A DNA stretch of 64,000 nt from an uncultured Bacteroidales bacterium (GTDB lineage Bacteria > Bacteroidota > Bacteroidia > Bacteroidales > Paludibacteraceae), in contig CAMKPZ010000002.1 of the NCBI GenBank assembly GCA_946414805.1, positions 62,001-126,000 on the forward strand. The letters run 5' to 3'. Below are positions 31,544-43,600 of the stretch, piece after piece (position 1 is the first letter of the stretch; each line of letters opens with the position of its first letter). The notes beneath the pieces were generated by a model that was not told the DNA's origin, made no database searches, and saw nothing but the letters and a program-made list of their open reading frames with translations. Both the position numbers and the translations under genes were made by a program.

Positions 31544-34486
31544 TTACTTCACTCTCACGCCTGTAGCGTTGTAGATCGCGCCGTTCGGACGAACGATATA
31601 CAGCACGCCTTCGTGGAGCACTTTTTCTGCCTTGTCGGAGGTTACCACGAGGTTCTCGATGCCTTGATATGGCTCGTAGTCCGGATCCTCGTCAGACAAA
31701 GTAATGTGGTTGGAGGGATTTCCGTTATAGTAGTTTGCGAAATCGCCGGAACTACACTTTAACTCCATGAACTTACCTACATAGGTCTTACCGTCCTGAT
31801 CTACCATACGGAAGGAACCGGTATAGTAGGCTTGGGTGACGGTGTAGCCGCTGGAGACTTCCTCTTCTTCGAATCCGTCGAACTGGAGTCGTACATCTGC
31901 CTCTGTGCCGACAATCTCCGATCCGCTGAGCGGGAAGATTGCGATAGACTCGCTATCCAGATTTCCGCGTACCGTGTTGTACATGCCGGAGAGCGCAAGC
32001 GGAGAGTTGGTGTAAGCCAGGAACCAAGCATAGTTATAGCCCTCTGTGCCGAGTCCGAATTGCAGAATCCAGCTGTTCTTGCCCTCTTGATACCACTGTG
32101 TGTTAGGCTCAATATAGTACGCATTCATGCCGATCACATCCAGTACGATAGCGTCTTCCGGCACATCGGCTGCTTTCGACACGAAGTCGTTGCCGGCGAT
32201 AGCGTTCGAGGCCTCGAAATAGTTGCCGTTCGAACCCTGGTTGAATGCCTGAACCGTCCATGACCAGGTGCCGTCTTTCGGCATCGTGGTGGTCTTCGTG
32301 GTGCCGTTCACGGTGAGGGTGGAGTAGAACTCGCCGTCGCAATACAGCGTGATCACATAGCGGTCAGCCGCTGTGGTGGCCTCCCAGGAGAAGGTCACGT
32401 TGTCCCCGCCGAACACTTCGGCGTGTGGGTTCTTCGGCTCGTAGTTGTTCTCGCCTACGGTGAAGGATACGCGCTGAGCCTCGCCCAACGGGTTGTTGTT
32501 TTTGTCTACCACCTGTACGGTTGCGTTATACGACTTGCCTTCTTCTACCTCTACGGTCAGCGGAGAAGCAGGACGCTCTTTGGTACCGAGGTTGTCATAG
32601 GCAACCGTCTCGCCCGACCATACGCTGACATACAGACGCTCACCCTGACCGAACTCAGGAGCGGTCCATGTGAGGGTGGCGCTCTTCTTGTCTGCTGCTA
32701 CCTCTGCCTTCAGGTCACTCACTTCTTTCGCTACCAGCTCAAACGGAATAGTCTCCATCAATGCGCCCTGACCGGTCGTAGTGCTGTACGGATAGATCTG
32801 GATGATATATTTGCCGGGCTTCAGACCGAGCAGCGGAGAAGTTGCCGATCCTACGTTGATTACGTGGTCAGCCCATGCTGCGCCTTTGGCGAGACCGCCG
32901 TTGGCGTCATCTGCGTTCAGCATCCATTTTGTGGAGCAGTAGTAGTGGTTCTCATAGTCGTCGTCCTCCGAGAAACCGCTGAACTCACCGGTGTTCTTGT
33001 CCTGATATGCGAATCGGTCGCACTCGCCGGTGGTCACTACCACGCCGGCTACCAGTTGCTTGCCTTCGTCCTCGAAGAGGCCGATAGCGAAAGCCTCGTT
33101 GTCATAGGAATACCACATGAACTGCGCCTGGCAATAGCTCAACGCATAGATTCCTGCGTCTGCCACTTGCTCGTCGCTCAGATCCACATCTTTCGATTTG
33201 CCGATCTCGGCAACCACGAAATTGTCCATCGACACGCCGCAATAGTTGCTGGTGCCGCCTGCGAAGCGGAAGGCAAGGAACTTGGCGTCAGCCGGCAGAT
33301 CCTCCAGCGTGACGATCGCGTGCTGATAGTTCAGCGTCTGCGGCAGGGTCTTGAGCGATTTGAAGGTGCTTGCCTTCGAGGGGTTGGTCATGTAGCCTAC
33401 CTCTAACGATGCGTAAGCCTCGCCTACCGTAGCGGTCTTGTAGTCGAATGCCACCTCCAATGTGTTCAGCGGCGCGTTGAACATCGGCATAGCGAATACC
33501 TGCGGAACAGAGCCGCCGCCGCTTGCATAGAGATGAGCCTGACCGTAATTGGTGATGGTGTTCTGGTTCTCGTCAATGGTCTTGTCGGCTACCACCCATA
33601 CCTGCGGAGTGGCGGACGATACGGTCCAGCAATCCGGCTCTACGGCACCGGTCAGATCACGCGTGAAGGTCTCGATCCATGGAATACTGAAAACAGCGCA
33701 AGGAGTCTTGAAAGCCAGTTTCGGCGCCAGACTCTGCTCACTCTCAGAGCAGTACGAACGGACATAGAACACATAATTGGTCTCCTCATACAGATCCTTG
33801 AGGGTCACGCTCTTTGCCGCAATCTTTGTGGCGGCGCTCCAGTCGGCTTCTTCGCCCTCCTCGACCAGAAGATACTGATATTCAGCTGCATCGCCGTTCC
33901 ATGTGAAGGTCGCTTCGTTGGAGGAGAGATTGCTTAGTACCAGATTGGTGGGGTTGTCGCAATTGGTGTTGCCTTTGAGCGAAACGCCTTTTACGTTATC
34001 CAGATAGATCCAGTCTGCTTCGCCTGTCTGGTGGAAAGCGACATAGATAGACTGGCCTACATAATTGCTCATATCCACGGTGTACTCTTTCCACTCCGAT
34101 GTCCATAGACCGTTACTCTCTGCGTTACGGGAGGTGTAGTAGGTCTCCACTACTTCAAACGAAGCAACATCGGTGCTGCCTAATGACACCTCTACGCGCA
34201 ACTGGCCTTTCGAAGCATAGCCTCCGATGCATGCGGAGAATGTCAGTTTCTCTCCGGAAGCCGGTTTCAGCATCGGGGTGATCAGATAACTCTCGGTGCC
34301 ATACGTGCCCGCTACTTTCGCGCAGGCGCTCCCTTTGACACCGCTCATCCATCCTACGGTACTGGTGTTCGTCACTGACCAGCCCGCGGGCGGGAAATCT
34401 TCGCCCTCGAAACCCTCATTGAGTGTCTGGGCGTTCATCGTCGCGCAGAACAACGCTGCCGCGATAATTGAATAGATCTTTTTCAT
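31544..34486 (-). CDS. Secreted choice-of-anchor J/FN3 surface protein with C-terminal tag
   Basis: A 980-residue exported protein with signal peptide MKKIYSIIAAALFCATMNAQ. Order: a choice-of-anchor J (MAM-like) domain about 20-180 (LNEGFEGEDFPPAGWSVTNT ... WIYLDNVKG), an FN3 domain (NPTNLVLSNLSSNEATFTWN), a second anchor J domain about 270-430, further FN3-like domains about 590-770, and a C-terminal beta domain. It ends with a short tag (KVLHEGVLYIVRPNGAIYNA, then TGVRVK) shared with three other proteins here, possibly a secretion or anchoring signal. Likely cell-surface, adhesin- or carbohydrate-related. Confidence 0.88.
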   Translation of the reverse strand: MKKIYSIIAAALFCATMNAQTLNEGFEGEDFPPAGWSVTNTSTVGWMSGVKGSACAKVAGTYGTESYLITPMLKPASGEKLTFSACIGGYASKGQLRVEVSLGSTDVASFEVVETYYTSRNAESNGLWTSEWKEYTVDMSNYVGQSIYVAFHQTGEADWIYLDNVKGVSLKGNTNCDNPTNLVLSNLSSNEATFTWNGDAAEYQYLLVEEGEEADWSAATKIAAKSVTLKDLYEETNYVFYVRSYCSESEQSLAPKLAFKTPCAVFSIPWIETFTRDLTGAVEPDCWTVSSATPQVWVVADKTIDENQNTITNYGQAHLYASGGGSVPQVFAMPMFNAPLNTLEVAFDYKTATVGEAYASLEVGYMTNPSKASTFKSLKTLPQTLNYQHAIVTLEDLPADAKFLAFRFAGGTSNYCGVSMDNFVVAEIGKSKDVDLSDEQVADAGIYALSYCQAQFMWYSYDNEAFAIGLFEDEGKQLVAGVVVTTGECDRFAYQDKNTGEFSGFSEDDDYENHYYCSTKWMLNADDANGGLAKGAAWADHVINVGSATSPLLGLKPGKYIIQIYPYSTTTGQGALMETIPFELVAKEVSDLKAEVAADKKSATLTWTAPEFGQGERLYVSVWSGETVAYDNLGTKERPASPLTVEVEEGKSYNATVQVVDKNNNPLGEAQRVSFTVGENNYEPKNPHAEVFGGDNVTFSWEATTAADRYVITLYCDGEFYSTLTVNGTTKTTTMPKDGTWSWTVQAFNQGSNGNYFEASNAIAGNDFVSKAADVPEDAIVLDVIGMNAYYIEPNTQWYQEGKNSWILQFGLGTEGYNYAWFLAYTNSPLALSGMYNTVRGNLDSESIAIFPLSGSEIVGTEADVRLQFDGFEEEEVSSGYTVTQAYYTGSFRMVDQDGKTYVGKFMELKCSSGDFANYYNGNPSNHITLSDEDPDYEPYQGIENLVVTSDKAEKVLHEGVLYIVRPNGAIYNATGVRVK

Positions 34487-34540
34487 CTCAATTTACGTTT
34501 TTTATTAACCTGATTATTTGGTTTCTTCTGTTCATCCGAT

Positions 34541-37075
34541 TTATCTCACTACGCTCCCTTGTACATTGTACTTCATCCCTTTGTACATCAGATACATCAC
34601 GCCGTTCTCCAGAACTTTTGTACCTTGTACTTGGTCACTTGGTACTTGGCCTATGCCGGTTCCAATTTCGTCTGCGCTTACCTTCAGATCGTCGATATAG
34701 AGCGAACCGAAATAGTCGCCGCCTTTATAAAGGATTGCGATGCGCGCACCCACGGGGGCACCCTCGAAGGTCACTTCTGCCTGCGTGTAAGTCTCTGCGG
34801 CTGACAGCTCCTTTGCGCTTGCGAAAGTGCTTGCGTCTGCAAGATCGGTGATATATCCTACGCTGGCTGTCGGAGCCTCTGCGTCATCCGTGGCGGTGTA
34901 GTAGAAGCTCAGCGTCAACTCGCTCAACCCTTTATCCATCTCCGGCAGAACAGCCATCTGGCTGATTCCCCATCCGTAGAACTTCAGGCTCTGCGTACCG
35001 GTGTTGGCGCGGGAATCCCAGTAACTGTTGGCATAGACAGCGGGGAATCCATCCTCCGATACACGCACCCAGCAAGCCGGCAGTTCGTTTGCCTCGCTGC
35101 CCTCAAAGCCCTCTTCGTACGGCAGCGTCAGGGCGCCGCACTCGGTACGGAAAGACACTGCCTCGCTCCATTCGCTCAGGTCCTCTTCGCCGCAGTTGCC
35201 TTGTACGCGGACATAATAGAGGGTGTTGGCATTGAGACCGGTCAGTTCGAACGGATTAGCGGTTGCAGCTTTGGCGTCGCCCCAGGTCTCTCCGTCGGCT
35301 GAGAGCTGATAGTTCCATGCCGCAGCCTCCGATGTCCAAGCTATTTGAGCGCCGTGAGCCGTAATCTCGCTGACTTGCAGTCCGTTCGGCTTGAAGCATG
35401 ACGGAGCCTCATGAATGTCGATATTATCCACGAAGATAGCACCCCCGCTATAGGTCGCCGTCGCTAAAAAGCGCAGCGTCACGGTCTGTCCTGCATAAGC
35501 TGCCAAGCTCACGTTCGCCGTAGTGAACGTACCGAAATCATACGTACTGGTGGACGCTGTTGGCTCGTACGAGCCCAGTTCCGTGAACGTAACACCGTTA
35601 TCGGTGGAGATAAGCAACTGGAACGCGCCGCAGTCCGCGCGATGCGAATAATCGAAGGTCAGTTCTTGCGCTTTCTCAGGCAGTACGATTGACGGCGTGT
35701 TGATCAGCGCAGTGCCTTGTTCGGTATAGAAATTATACATACGCAGCACCTTGGCGTCTTGACGCTCAAACACACCCCATACATAATAGTCGTACGAACC
35801 GGTAGCGGTAGGCGAAGTAGATGCGCTGTTATCCCAACAATCCGGAACGGTCTCTGCGTTCATGTTATCGAAGTTCTCGCTCCACGGCGCAGTTATCGAA
35901 CCGCATTCTGTTGCGAAATACTCGGTCACTGCCTCGCTCTGGTCGTCCTCGCCGCAGTACGAACGAACCCATACCTGATACATCGAAGCCGCGTTCAACT
36001 CGCTCACCGTGGCACTCGTCTCTTCGGTCAATACGCCTTTGCTCCAATCCGGCTCACTGCCATAGGCACCGTATGTATATTGGTACTTGGTCTCGCCCTT
36101 GCCCGAACCGTGCCACTCGAAGGATGCACTGTTCGAACTGGTCGCCGTAACAGACAGGAGGGTCGGCGCAAAGCAGGAGAGATCGGTCTTGAAACTTACT
36201 TTGGCCTCTTTGCCCTGCTCATCTTCGCTGCAATAGGAGCGTACGTAGAAATCATACTCCGTGTTGGCTGCCAGAGTGTCTATCGTAACGGTTTTGACTG
36301 CTTGGGCACTCACGCCTTCGAACGAGTGTTCGGCACCCTTGCGTACGCAGAGGAACTCGAAGTTCTCCGCTTCGCTCTCCCAACTCAGCGTAGCCTCATG
36401 AGCCGTAACAGTTGATGCCGCTACCGAACTGACCTTCGCGCAACTGATTACCACCGCAGACGCCTCCTCGTACGTGAACTGGATATCCGGGCGGTTGGCA
36501 CTTCGGGAACACGTAGTCGGGAGGGAAGAGCTGCCATAGTTATACAACACGGTATAGGTGGATCCGTTTGTCGATTGGAAACGTCCTTTGTTTCCGGAGG
36601 TCGGAGCATAACTGCCGCCTTTCTCCGTCTTGCGGACATCTACCAAAAGCGTTCCGCCTTCATATACAAACGGCTCGTCCAACTCTACCTCTAATGTGGT
36701 TGCCGTACTTGCCGGAAGCGTGCCTTCGAATACCAGTTCCGCATCGTCGATCGACTGATAAACCGCTTCGCTGAACTCAGTAAAATCGACTTCTTTCAGA
36801 CGGATCTGCACTTTCTCATAATCGCCGCTGCCGGTCGTGGCGCGGAGGAAGAAAGCCAACTTGGTGATCTGCTGACCCTCCAAGGCCTTTAACTCACTCG
36901 CGGCATACAAGATCTGCGAACAGTAGTAACTGTCTGCCCAAGTGGCATAGACCGGCGCATAATAGGTCTGCGAATCATTCTCGCCAATGCGCAAAGTCTG
37001 TTCCTCGGCGTGAGCCATGCTCATTCCGAACGACAAGGCAAACATTACAATCAAAAGAGATAAATTTTTCTTCAT
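34541..37075 (-). CDS. Secreted FN3/choice-of-anchor J surface protein with C-terminal tag
   Basis: An 844-residue protein from MKKNLSLLIVMFALSFGMSM (signal peptide to AHAEE); upstream in-frame codons fall in the promoter. An N-terminal jelly-roll-like domain (residues 25-200, TYYAPVYATWADSYYCSQIL) matches the N terminus of the 2025-residue neighbour. FN3 domains and two choice-of-anchor J domains follow (APWSENFDNMNAETVPDCWD; LPYEEGFEGSEANELPACWV). The C terminus ends with the shared tag (TKVLENGVMYLMYKGMKYNV, then QGSVVR). Heptamers at 34618-34652 encode residues 809-820, and others at 34558-34585 lie inside the tag. Confidence 0.88.
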   Translation of the reverse strand: MKKNLSLLIVMFALSFGMSMAHAEEQTLRIGENDSQTYYAPVYATWADSYYCSQILYAASELKALEGQQITKLAFFLRATTGSGDYEKVQIRLKEVDFTEFSEAVYQSIDDAELVFEGTLPASTATTLEVELDEPFVYEGGTLLVDVRKTEKGGSYAPTSGNKGRFQSTNGSTYTVLYNYGSSSLPTTCSRSANRPDIQFTYEEASAVVISCAKVSSVAASTVTAHEATLSWESEAENFEFLCVRKGAEHSFEGVSAQAVKTVTIDTLAANTEYDFYVRSYCSEDEQGKEAKVSFKTDLSCFAPTLLSVTATSSNSASFEWHGSGKGETKYQYTYGAYGSEPDWSKGVLTEETSATVSELNAASMYQVWVRSYCGEDDQSEAVTEYFATECGSITAPWSENFDNMNAETVPDCWDNSASTSPTATGSYDYYVWGVFERQDAKVLRMYNFYTEQGTALINTPSIVLPEKAQELTFDYSHRADCGAFQLLISTDNGVTFTELGSYEPTASTSTYDFGTFTTANVSLAAYAGQTVTLRFLATATYSGGAIFVDNIDIHEAPSCFKPNGLQVSEITAHGAQIAWTSEAAAWNYQLSADGETWGDAKAATANPFELTGLNANTLYYVRVQGNCGEEDLSEWSEAVSFRTECGALTLPYEEGFEGSEANELPACWVRVSEDGFPAVYANSYWDSRANTGTQSLKFYGWGISQMAVLPEMDKGLSELTLSFYYTATDDAEAPTASVGYITDLADASTFASAKELSAAETYTQAEVTFEGAPVGARIAILYKGGDYFGSLYIDDLKVSADEIGTGIGQVPSDQVQGTKVLENGVMYLMYKGMKYNVQGSVVR
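34558..34652. repeat. Two heptamer arrays in the 3' end of the 844-aa gene
   Basis: 34558-34585: CTTGTAC, ATTGTAC, TTCATCC, CTTTGTA. 34618-34652: TTGTACC, TTGTACT, TGGTCAC, TTGGTAC, TTGGCCT. Both are in frame, one just before and one inside the C-terminal tag. Confidence 0.75.
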
Positions 37076-37113
37076 ATTTGTACAAATGTTTATATTTTTT
37101 CGAAAAATGCGCG

Positions 37114-37145
37114 CAAAGGTACAAAAAAAATTCAAATTATGCAAA
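37114..37145 (-). promoter_or_regulatory. Promoter of the 844-aa surface protein gene
   Basis: TTTG (37142-37145) and TACCTTTG (37114-37121) on the minus strand, spacing 20 bp. Confidence 0.78.
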
Positions 37146-37300
37146 TATTGGCACGAGATTTTGTTTAAAATGCGACATTTTCCCAATAAATAAAACAAAA
37201 TATACACAATACCACTATTATGCAACATTTATATGCTGTCTATCGCAGGAGCATCACGGGACCATCTTCCGAGAACGACCTGACCACGGTACGGGAACAG

Positions 37301-37349
37301 CCCTTCCGGAACACCAAACCCTCCCGTTTTCGTTTTCGGAAGGGTTTTT
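37301..37349 (+). terminator. Plus-strand terminator hairpin with no obvious gene
   Basis: Stem CCCTTCCG (37301-37308) and CGGAAGGG (37337-37344) followed by TTTTT. No plus-strand gene precedes it; a 43-codon frame from 37220 overlaps it but has no recognisable content. The gap 37146-37479 holds only this and the hairpin at 37423. Confidence 0.5.
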
Positions 37350-37422
37350 AATATACATAGTAGGGTATAAGGGTATGGGGGAGAGGGGAGATTATGGTAT
37401 CTCGGTGCTTTCCGAAGACACA

Positions 37423-37454
37423 CAACAGCGGCAGACCGAAGCCTGCCGCTGTTG
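37423..37454 (-). terminator. Hairpin ending the giant-protein/peptide operon
   Basis: Twelve-bp perfect stem CAACAGCGGCAG/CTGCCGCTGTTG with an 8-nt loop, 25 bp past the stop of the 43-residue gene. The T run is weak. Confidence 0.65.
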
Positions 37455-37479
37455 ATCAAAATACGCTTTGCGTGAGATG

Positions 37480-37611
37480 TTAACGCCCTTCGTCAGGAAT
37501 ACCTTCTCCGGTACTGAACGATTTGGTTTCAGAACCCGGTTGGCATAAACGGTAGGCTACTTTTACCACGTTTACCTCTGTCGAGGGTTGCATATAATTT
37601 TTCTTGTTCAT
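37480..37611 (-). CDS. 43-residue peptide downstream of the giant surface protein
   Basis: Small frame MNKKNYMQPSTEVNVVKVAY ... PDEGR between the 2025-residue gene (38 bp upstream on the same strand) and a hairpin. The opening MxKKxYMxPxTEV resembles short peptides that follow exported proteins in many Bacteroidales genomes, which supports it as a real gene. No signal peptide by the usual rules; it contains one Cys. Function unknown. Confidence 0.65.
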   Translation of the reverse strand: MNKKNYMQPSTEVNVVKVAYRLCQPGSETKSFSTGEGIPDEGR

Positions 37612-37649
37612 AGTTTGTTCTCCTATATCTTATCGTTAAACCTTCAACA

Positions 37650-40600
37650 TTATTGTATTATCTGACCTTGAATGTTGTACTTCACGCCATTGCGGATGAT
37701 CACCACTTGGTCGCCCTCCAAGAGTTTCTGACTCTTGATCTCGGACGGCTGGATGTTCTCCATTCCGGTAGCTACTTCCTCCTGCATGACGATGCGGGCT
37801 GGCATACCATGTCTGATCGGACTCGGATTTGCTCCGCCGCCTACTGCTGTATTGGTCTGGAAGTATCCGCGGAAGCTTCTCAGGCTACTGTTTGAAGCAC
37901 CGGTTGCAACACCTGACCATGACAATACATTGCCTGCCGATACAAACAGTTTGGTCTTGTCTCCTTGCTCAAATGCTTCCGGTTTGAGGATACCGACGAA
38001 CTTCACGTTCTCGTCTCTACCTACGCTCTTGCCGGTGGAGGTCACGATCGTTACATTGCTGAAGGTCGGATTAACGATATTCGCGCCGCTTGTCCAACTG
38101 ATGAGGTACGGAACGCCGGCTTCGATACCTTCGGTCGGATAAACGCGGAGCAACAACTCGCCGCCTTCTACCCATCCGTAACTGAATGCCCACAACTCGC
38201 CGCCTGCAAGAGGTGTGCCGTCTAAGGTCGACAGATCGAACGGCAGACAGATGGTATTGTAGTCTCCGTCAGCATAGAGCGTACGATTAATGGTCATATC
38301 TATCGCCTTGCCTACGTTGGCTGCCAGTACTGCGCTGTTATCCGCGTTATCAACAAGGTTCACTTGCTCTGCAATGCGGACGCTTGAGATAGAAGCTGAA
38401 ATATACTGACTGCCGTCATGATAACGTACTGCAATATATTTTGCCGTTGTTGCTTCGCCTGCCAGACTCAGACTTTCGCCGCTTGTCGGTTGAGTAGCAA
38501 AGGCTGTAAATGCACCGCCCGGCTCATCTACATAACCGAACTCTAATTTAGAGTAGTCATCGGAGAAACCGAAGGTTACGTTCAGTTTGTTCAGTGCGAT
38601 GTCATAACTCGGCAGGATAAGCAGTTGTTCCTCTGTGCCGCGGAAGAAGATCTTTGTGCCCTCTACCTGCGGATAGTCCGTCGTAGTAACCGTCTCCCAA
38701 CACTCAGGGATAGCGCTGAAGCTCTCTACGCTCATCGGCAACTCGTCTGCGGAAAGGAGACCGCACTTGGTTGTGAATGTCTCTGCATCCGTCCATGCCT
38801 CGTCTGCCTCTGCGCACAACGCCTGTACGCGTACCTCATAAGTGGTATTGGCTTCCAGAACGCTCAATACGTACGGAGCGGCTTTGTCTGCCTCTGTGAT
38901 GATAACATTCGTCCAATCAGCCGCACCCTCGGCACGGTATTGCAGGTTCTTTGCCTCACCGGTCCACGCGATTGTCGCGCCATTAGCATTAACAGCCGAA
39001 ACAGTCAGTGCAGTTGGTGCTACGCAAGACGGTGTGAAGGTCTGCGAAGCAGTCCATGCGCTCTTACGGGTTGCCGAGCAAACAGCCTGTACCTGTACCT
39101 CATATTCGGTGCCCAACTCACAGCCGGTGATTGCATAAGAGTTTGCCACAATATTCTCAACGGTAGTCCACTCCTCTGCACTCGTTGCTTTATAGCGCAA
39201 GTTCCATTTGTCTGCCTCGCATGTTACATTGGCGCCAACAGTGGTCGGTACTACATTTGCAGCTGCGAAAGCGGGAACCTCACAAGGCTTGACAGTCACC
39301 TCTACATCATCAATCCAGAGATAAGGACTTCCTGAAGTATCGTATCCTACGCCACGGAAGATAATATTCACCGTCTTACCTACGTATGCCGACAAATCCA
39401 GCGTCTGGAGAGTAGCTGCCGTATAACGTGTAGTAATATCAGCAATCTCCGTGGTAGTAGTACCATCGTTTACCAGCACCTTACATTCTACCTTTGCAGA
39501 GTTATTACCAACGGAGTTCCTGATATAGAATTTCAGTTCGCACTCATCCGAGATAGTGATAGACGGAGTGATAGCATCCGCACTACTCAACGTTCTTGCA
39601 TTATAGCGCAACGCAACACCTGTCTTGGCAAAGTCACTCGCTTTTGTCCAACTGTTTGCAGAAGAACCCCAGTTCGCGATATTCCAGCAGTTAGGTTTAT
39701 CCGTTCCGCTTGTACCGAAATCTTGACTGAACGGCAGGGTATAGGTCGCGCACTCTGTAGTAAACGTGGTGCTTATTTCAGAGCTGTAGATACCTTCCGC
39801 ATAGTACGAACGGACATAGAACGTATAACCGGATCCCGGCTCTAATCCCTCTGCGGTAGCCGTCAAGTCAGTTGTAGGCTCACTCCAATCCGAACCGGTC
39901 TTGGAGGTCTTCCACTGATATTTGGTTGCTGCGCCGTTAGCCTCCCATGTGAAGGTGGCTGTGGTAGTAGTAGCTTCCGTATTTTCAAGGTTCAGCGGAG
40001 CAATAGTTGAGGTGGTGAAGTTTGCGGTAGTAGCCGCACTATTACCACTCGGATATACCGCACGCACATAGAATGTATAATTTGTACCACCCACGAGCGT
40101 ACCCAAGGAAGCAACAGAAGTCTCGCTGGTTGAGGTAGCAGATGACCAATCCGGCTCACCGCTTGCCAGTACGAGATACTCATATCCTGTCGCATCTGCT
40201 ACTGCTTCCCATGAAGCCGAAGCTGCTATATCTGAAGAAGCGGAAGCTGTTGCTGTAGCCGGAGCCGTATATACCGGGGTGTAGGTCTCGCCGGCTGCCA
40301 CCCATGCCTCTTCATTACCGCAAGTCGCTTTGACCTCAACGGTGTATGTCTCGTTGGTAGTCAAACCTTCAAGCGTCTTGGCCATCGCGGCAATCTCTGA
40401 TACAACAGTCCATTCGTCAGAGCCTTTCTTGTAGCGCAGATCCCATTTGTCGGCGGTGCCTTCTGCCGTCCAGTTAACTACAACGCTGTTGTAAGTCTTA
40501 TCGCCGAAGGTAACGGCGGTAACAGCAGGACAAGCAACCGGGGTAAAGGTAATCGGCTCGGTATATTCGCTCTTACGGTTTGCAGAGATATTGGCACGAA

Positions 40601-43600
40601 CCCGTATATCGTAGGTAGTGCCGGTAGCAAGACCGGTAAGGGTCTTTTCTTTTGCATCTACAGAAACGGTAGTCCATTCCTCCAACGGCTCTTCGTCTTT
40701 ATGCACGCGGTATTGGAGATCAAACGGACCATCTTCTGCGTGCGACCAACTTACTACAGCACCATCCGCCGTCGGAGTCGCGGTAAGTCCGGTCGGAATA
40801 GCAATCGGTAGATAATGAATATCAACATCATCAATCCAGAGATAAGCAGAACTCATAGAAGTACCCGCTCCATTCCCTTGGAATGTAATAGTAACGGTTT
40901 TGCCTGCAAACTCGGAAAGGTCAACAGTCTTTTGGGTAATGGAAGAGTTATTGCCGTAATCTACTTCTTTCGTGTTAACTCCGTCGGATATAATAACCTT
41001 ACCAGCTACGTAATATGCACTATAGTAATAGTAGTAGTTGCGGACATAGAATGACAACTCTGCTTTATCATCAATATAGATAGACGGAGAAACAACATTG
41101 CATGAAGAATTTGTCTTTGCATTATATTTCAACGCGTTTCCTGTCTTTGAATAATCACTTGCTAATGTCCATGAGTTTGTACTTGTTCCCCAGTTGGCAA
41201 TCGTCCAGCAGTTCGGTTTGCTGCTTCCGGAGAAATTTTCACTGAATGGCAGATTATAAATATCGCACTCCGTTGTGAAGGCTTTGCTGATAGCGGAACT
41301 TTGTATAGTCTCGCCATAATAAGCGCGTACATACAACGTATAAGAGGTACCAGCAGTTAAACCATCCAAATCAATCTTGGTAGTAGTACTTGCGACAAGG
41401 CTTGCACTTGCCCAGTTAGCAGCGGTAGTACCCGGCATGCAGACATATTGGAATTGCGAGGCTGTTCCTGTGTAGGTAGCCAAACGAATTGAAGCAGTTG
41501 TTTTTCCTATCGTCGGTTCAACAAATGAGAACTCAGGAGCAACGGTAGTGGTAGTAAAGTTCTTAGATACCTCTTCTCCGCGTCCTTCGCCGAACTTGGC
41601 ACGTACATAAATTGTATAATTGGTACCGGCAGCCAAACCTGTCAACGAAGCAGAAACTGCACCTACAGCGGTCGGACTTGTCCAATCTGCTGCGGTGGTA
41701 CCCGGCATGATTACATACTCATAACCCGTTGCACCGGTAGCGGCTGTCCATGAAGCAGAAGCGGTCGTTTCCGCAATGGATGCTACAGCCGGAGTGCCCG
41801 GAACAGGATATTCCGGTGTATATGTCTCGCCGCATGTAACCCAACTCTCTTCATCACCGCAACTCGGTTTAACAGCAAAAGTATAGGTATTTCCAACAGC
41901 GACGGTTACATCTTTGGATGTTGTCGAGATATTCTCTCCGGCAGCAACCCAGTTTGTTCCGCCATCCGTTGAATAACGAACATCGCAAGCGTCTGCGCCA
42001 CTTGTCCAGTTTACAGTAACGCTATTGTATAATTTGTTAGTGAGTGTAACTGCCGAAACAGCCGGGCAAGAAACAACCGAGAAATCAACGGCGTCAGAAA
42101 CAGCCGTACCACAAGCGCACTTTACATAGAACGTGTAGTCGCCCGGGGTTAATTCCTCTACATGAATAGAGTTAGTTGCTGTAGATAAGTCTCCGCTCCA
42201 ATCCGGTTCTTCTCCTTGTGCAACCACGCAGTAATTGTACGATTCTACACCCGCATTTGCTGTCCATCCGAAATCAGCTGTTGAAGTAGTTGTTGCAGTG
42301 CAAGAAACACCTTGCGGTGCAGAGCAATCCAAAGCAGATTCTATATGAATGTCATCAATATATAACCGACCTTTGTATGATGAAGAAGTCTTAGTCCCTT
42401 TCATGTAAATGGCAATTCGAGCACCATCGGGAGCATCGCTAAATAAGACATTGGTCACTTGAGACCAACTAGTGTTATTCGTAAGTGTACTCACTGCAGT
42501 ATACGCAGCTGTCGTATATGTGGCAGTCTCTGCATTAGTGATATAACCTATACTCATCTCTTTTGCATAAGTTGAACTATTTGTCATATACCAAAGAGAT
42601 AATTTCAAGTTTCTAATTTCAGATTCAAACTCTGGAAGAACTACGTATTGTGCCCCATCGTATGAATATCCCACATAAATGATGCTGTTTGATCCTGAGT
42701 GCTTGTAAGTATTATCAACACAAGGGTAATAAGAACTACTTGTAACTCTTTTCCAACAATCAGGAATCGAGTTTACAGCATCAGAATCAAAATCATAATC
42801 CCATCCTGTTGATGATAGAGAGACTTTTCCACAAGCTGTTTTGAATGAAGTACTTGCATAGTTGCTATAATCATCATCTCCGCAATCTGCACGAACAAAG
42901 AATGAATACGTAGTGATAGCAGATAAATTCTCTAAATCAACAGATGTTTCGCTTGTCTCTGTTGCAGTAAGCCAATCGTCTTCTGTGGGCTCTGTAGAGC
43001 CTGCCCAATATAGATATTGCCAAGTAGGAGTTTTGTCCGTTTGGCGAACGTCTTTTGCCCAAGAAATAGTAGCCGTTTCGCCGGTGATGTCACTTGCTGC
43101 CACAGAAGTAGGTTTATAGCAAGAAGGAGCAGCCCCCGGGGTATAAGTAAATGTAGTTTTCGGAATAAAATTTTGTATACTATTTGCGGAATAACCATAA
43201 GTGCATCGTCCTGCACCTGTTACAGAGTTTCCCACGAAATATACATGAGAGTAGCCTGCATCAGCAGTAGTAACATCTACAAGGAGATTGCCTCCTTCGT
43301 ATGTAAAATTACTGATAGGAATATTCCATTCTCCTGTTGTGGAATTAAGAGCAAATGTCCCGGAATAGTATTGAGTAAATGTGCCGGATATCAATCCGGA
43401 AGATACATTAGATTCACTAACTTCAGCTAATTTTATAGTCACAGTAGGAGCGGATCCACTATTCCATGTCGGAGAATAATATCCTACGGCTGCATAAAAA
43501 GTCAGTTGGGTGATAGTACCATTTTGGATGTTTCCTAACTCTGAAGCAGGAATAATAAATTGATTGTGCTGAGCATTGTCACAATAGTACCCGTAAATTG

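Noticed and set aside
37229..37459. 76-codon minus-strand frame between the two surface-protein genes
   Set aside because: It spans two hairpins and has proline/arginine-rich random composition with no start context.
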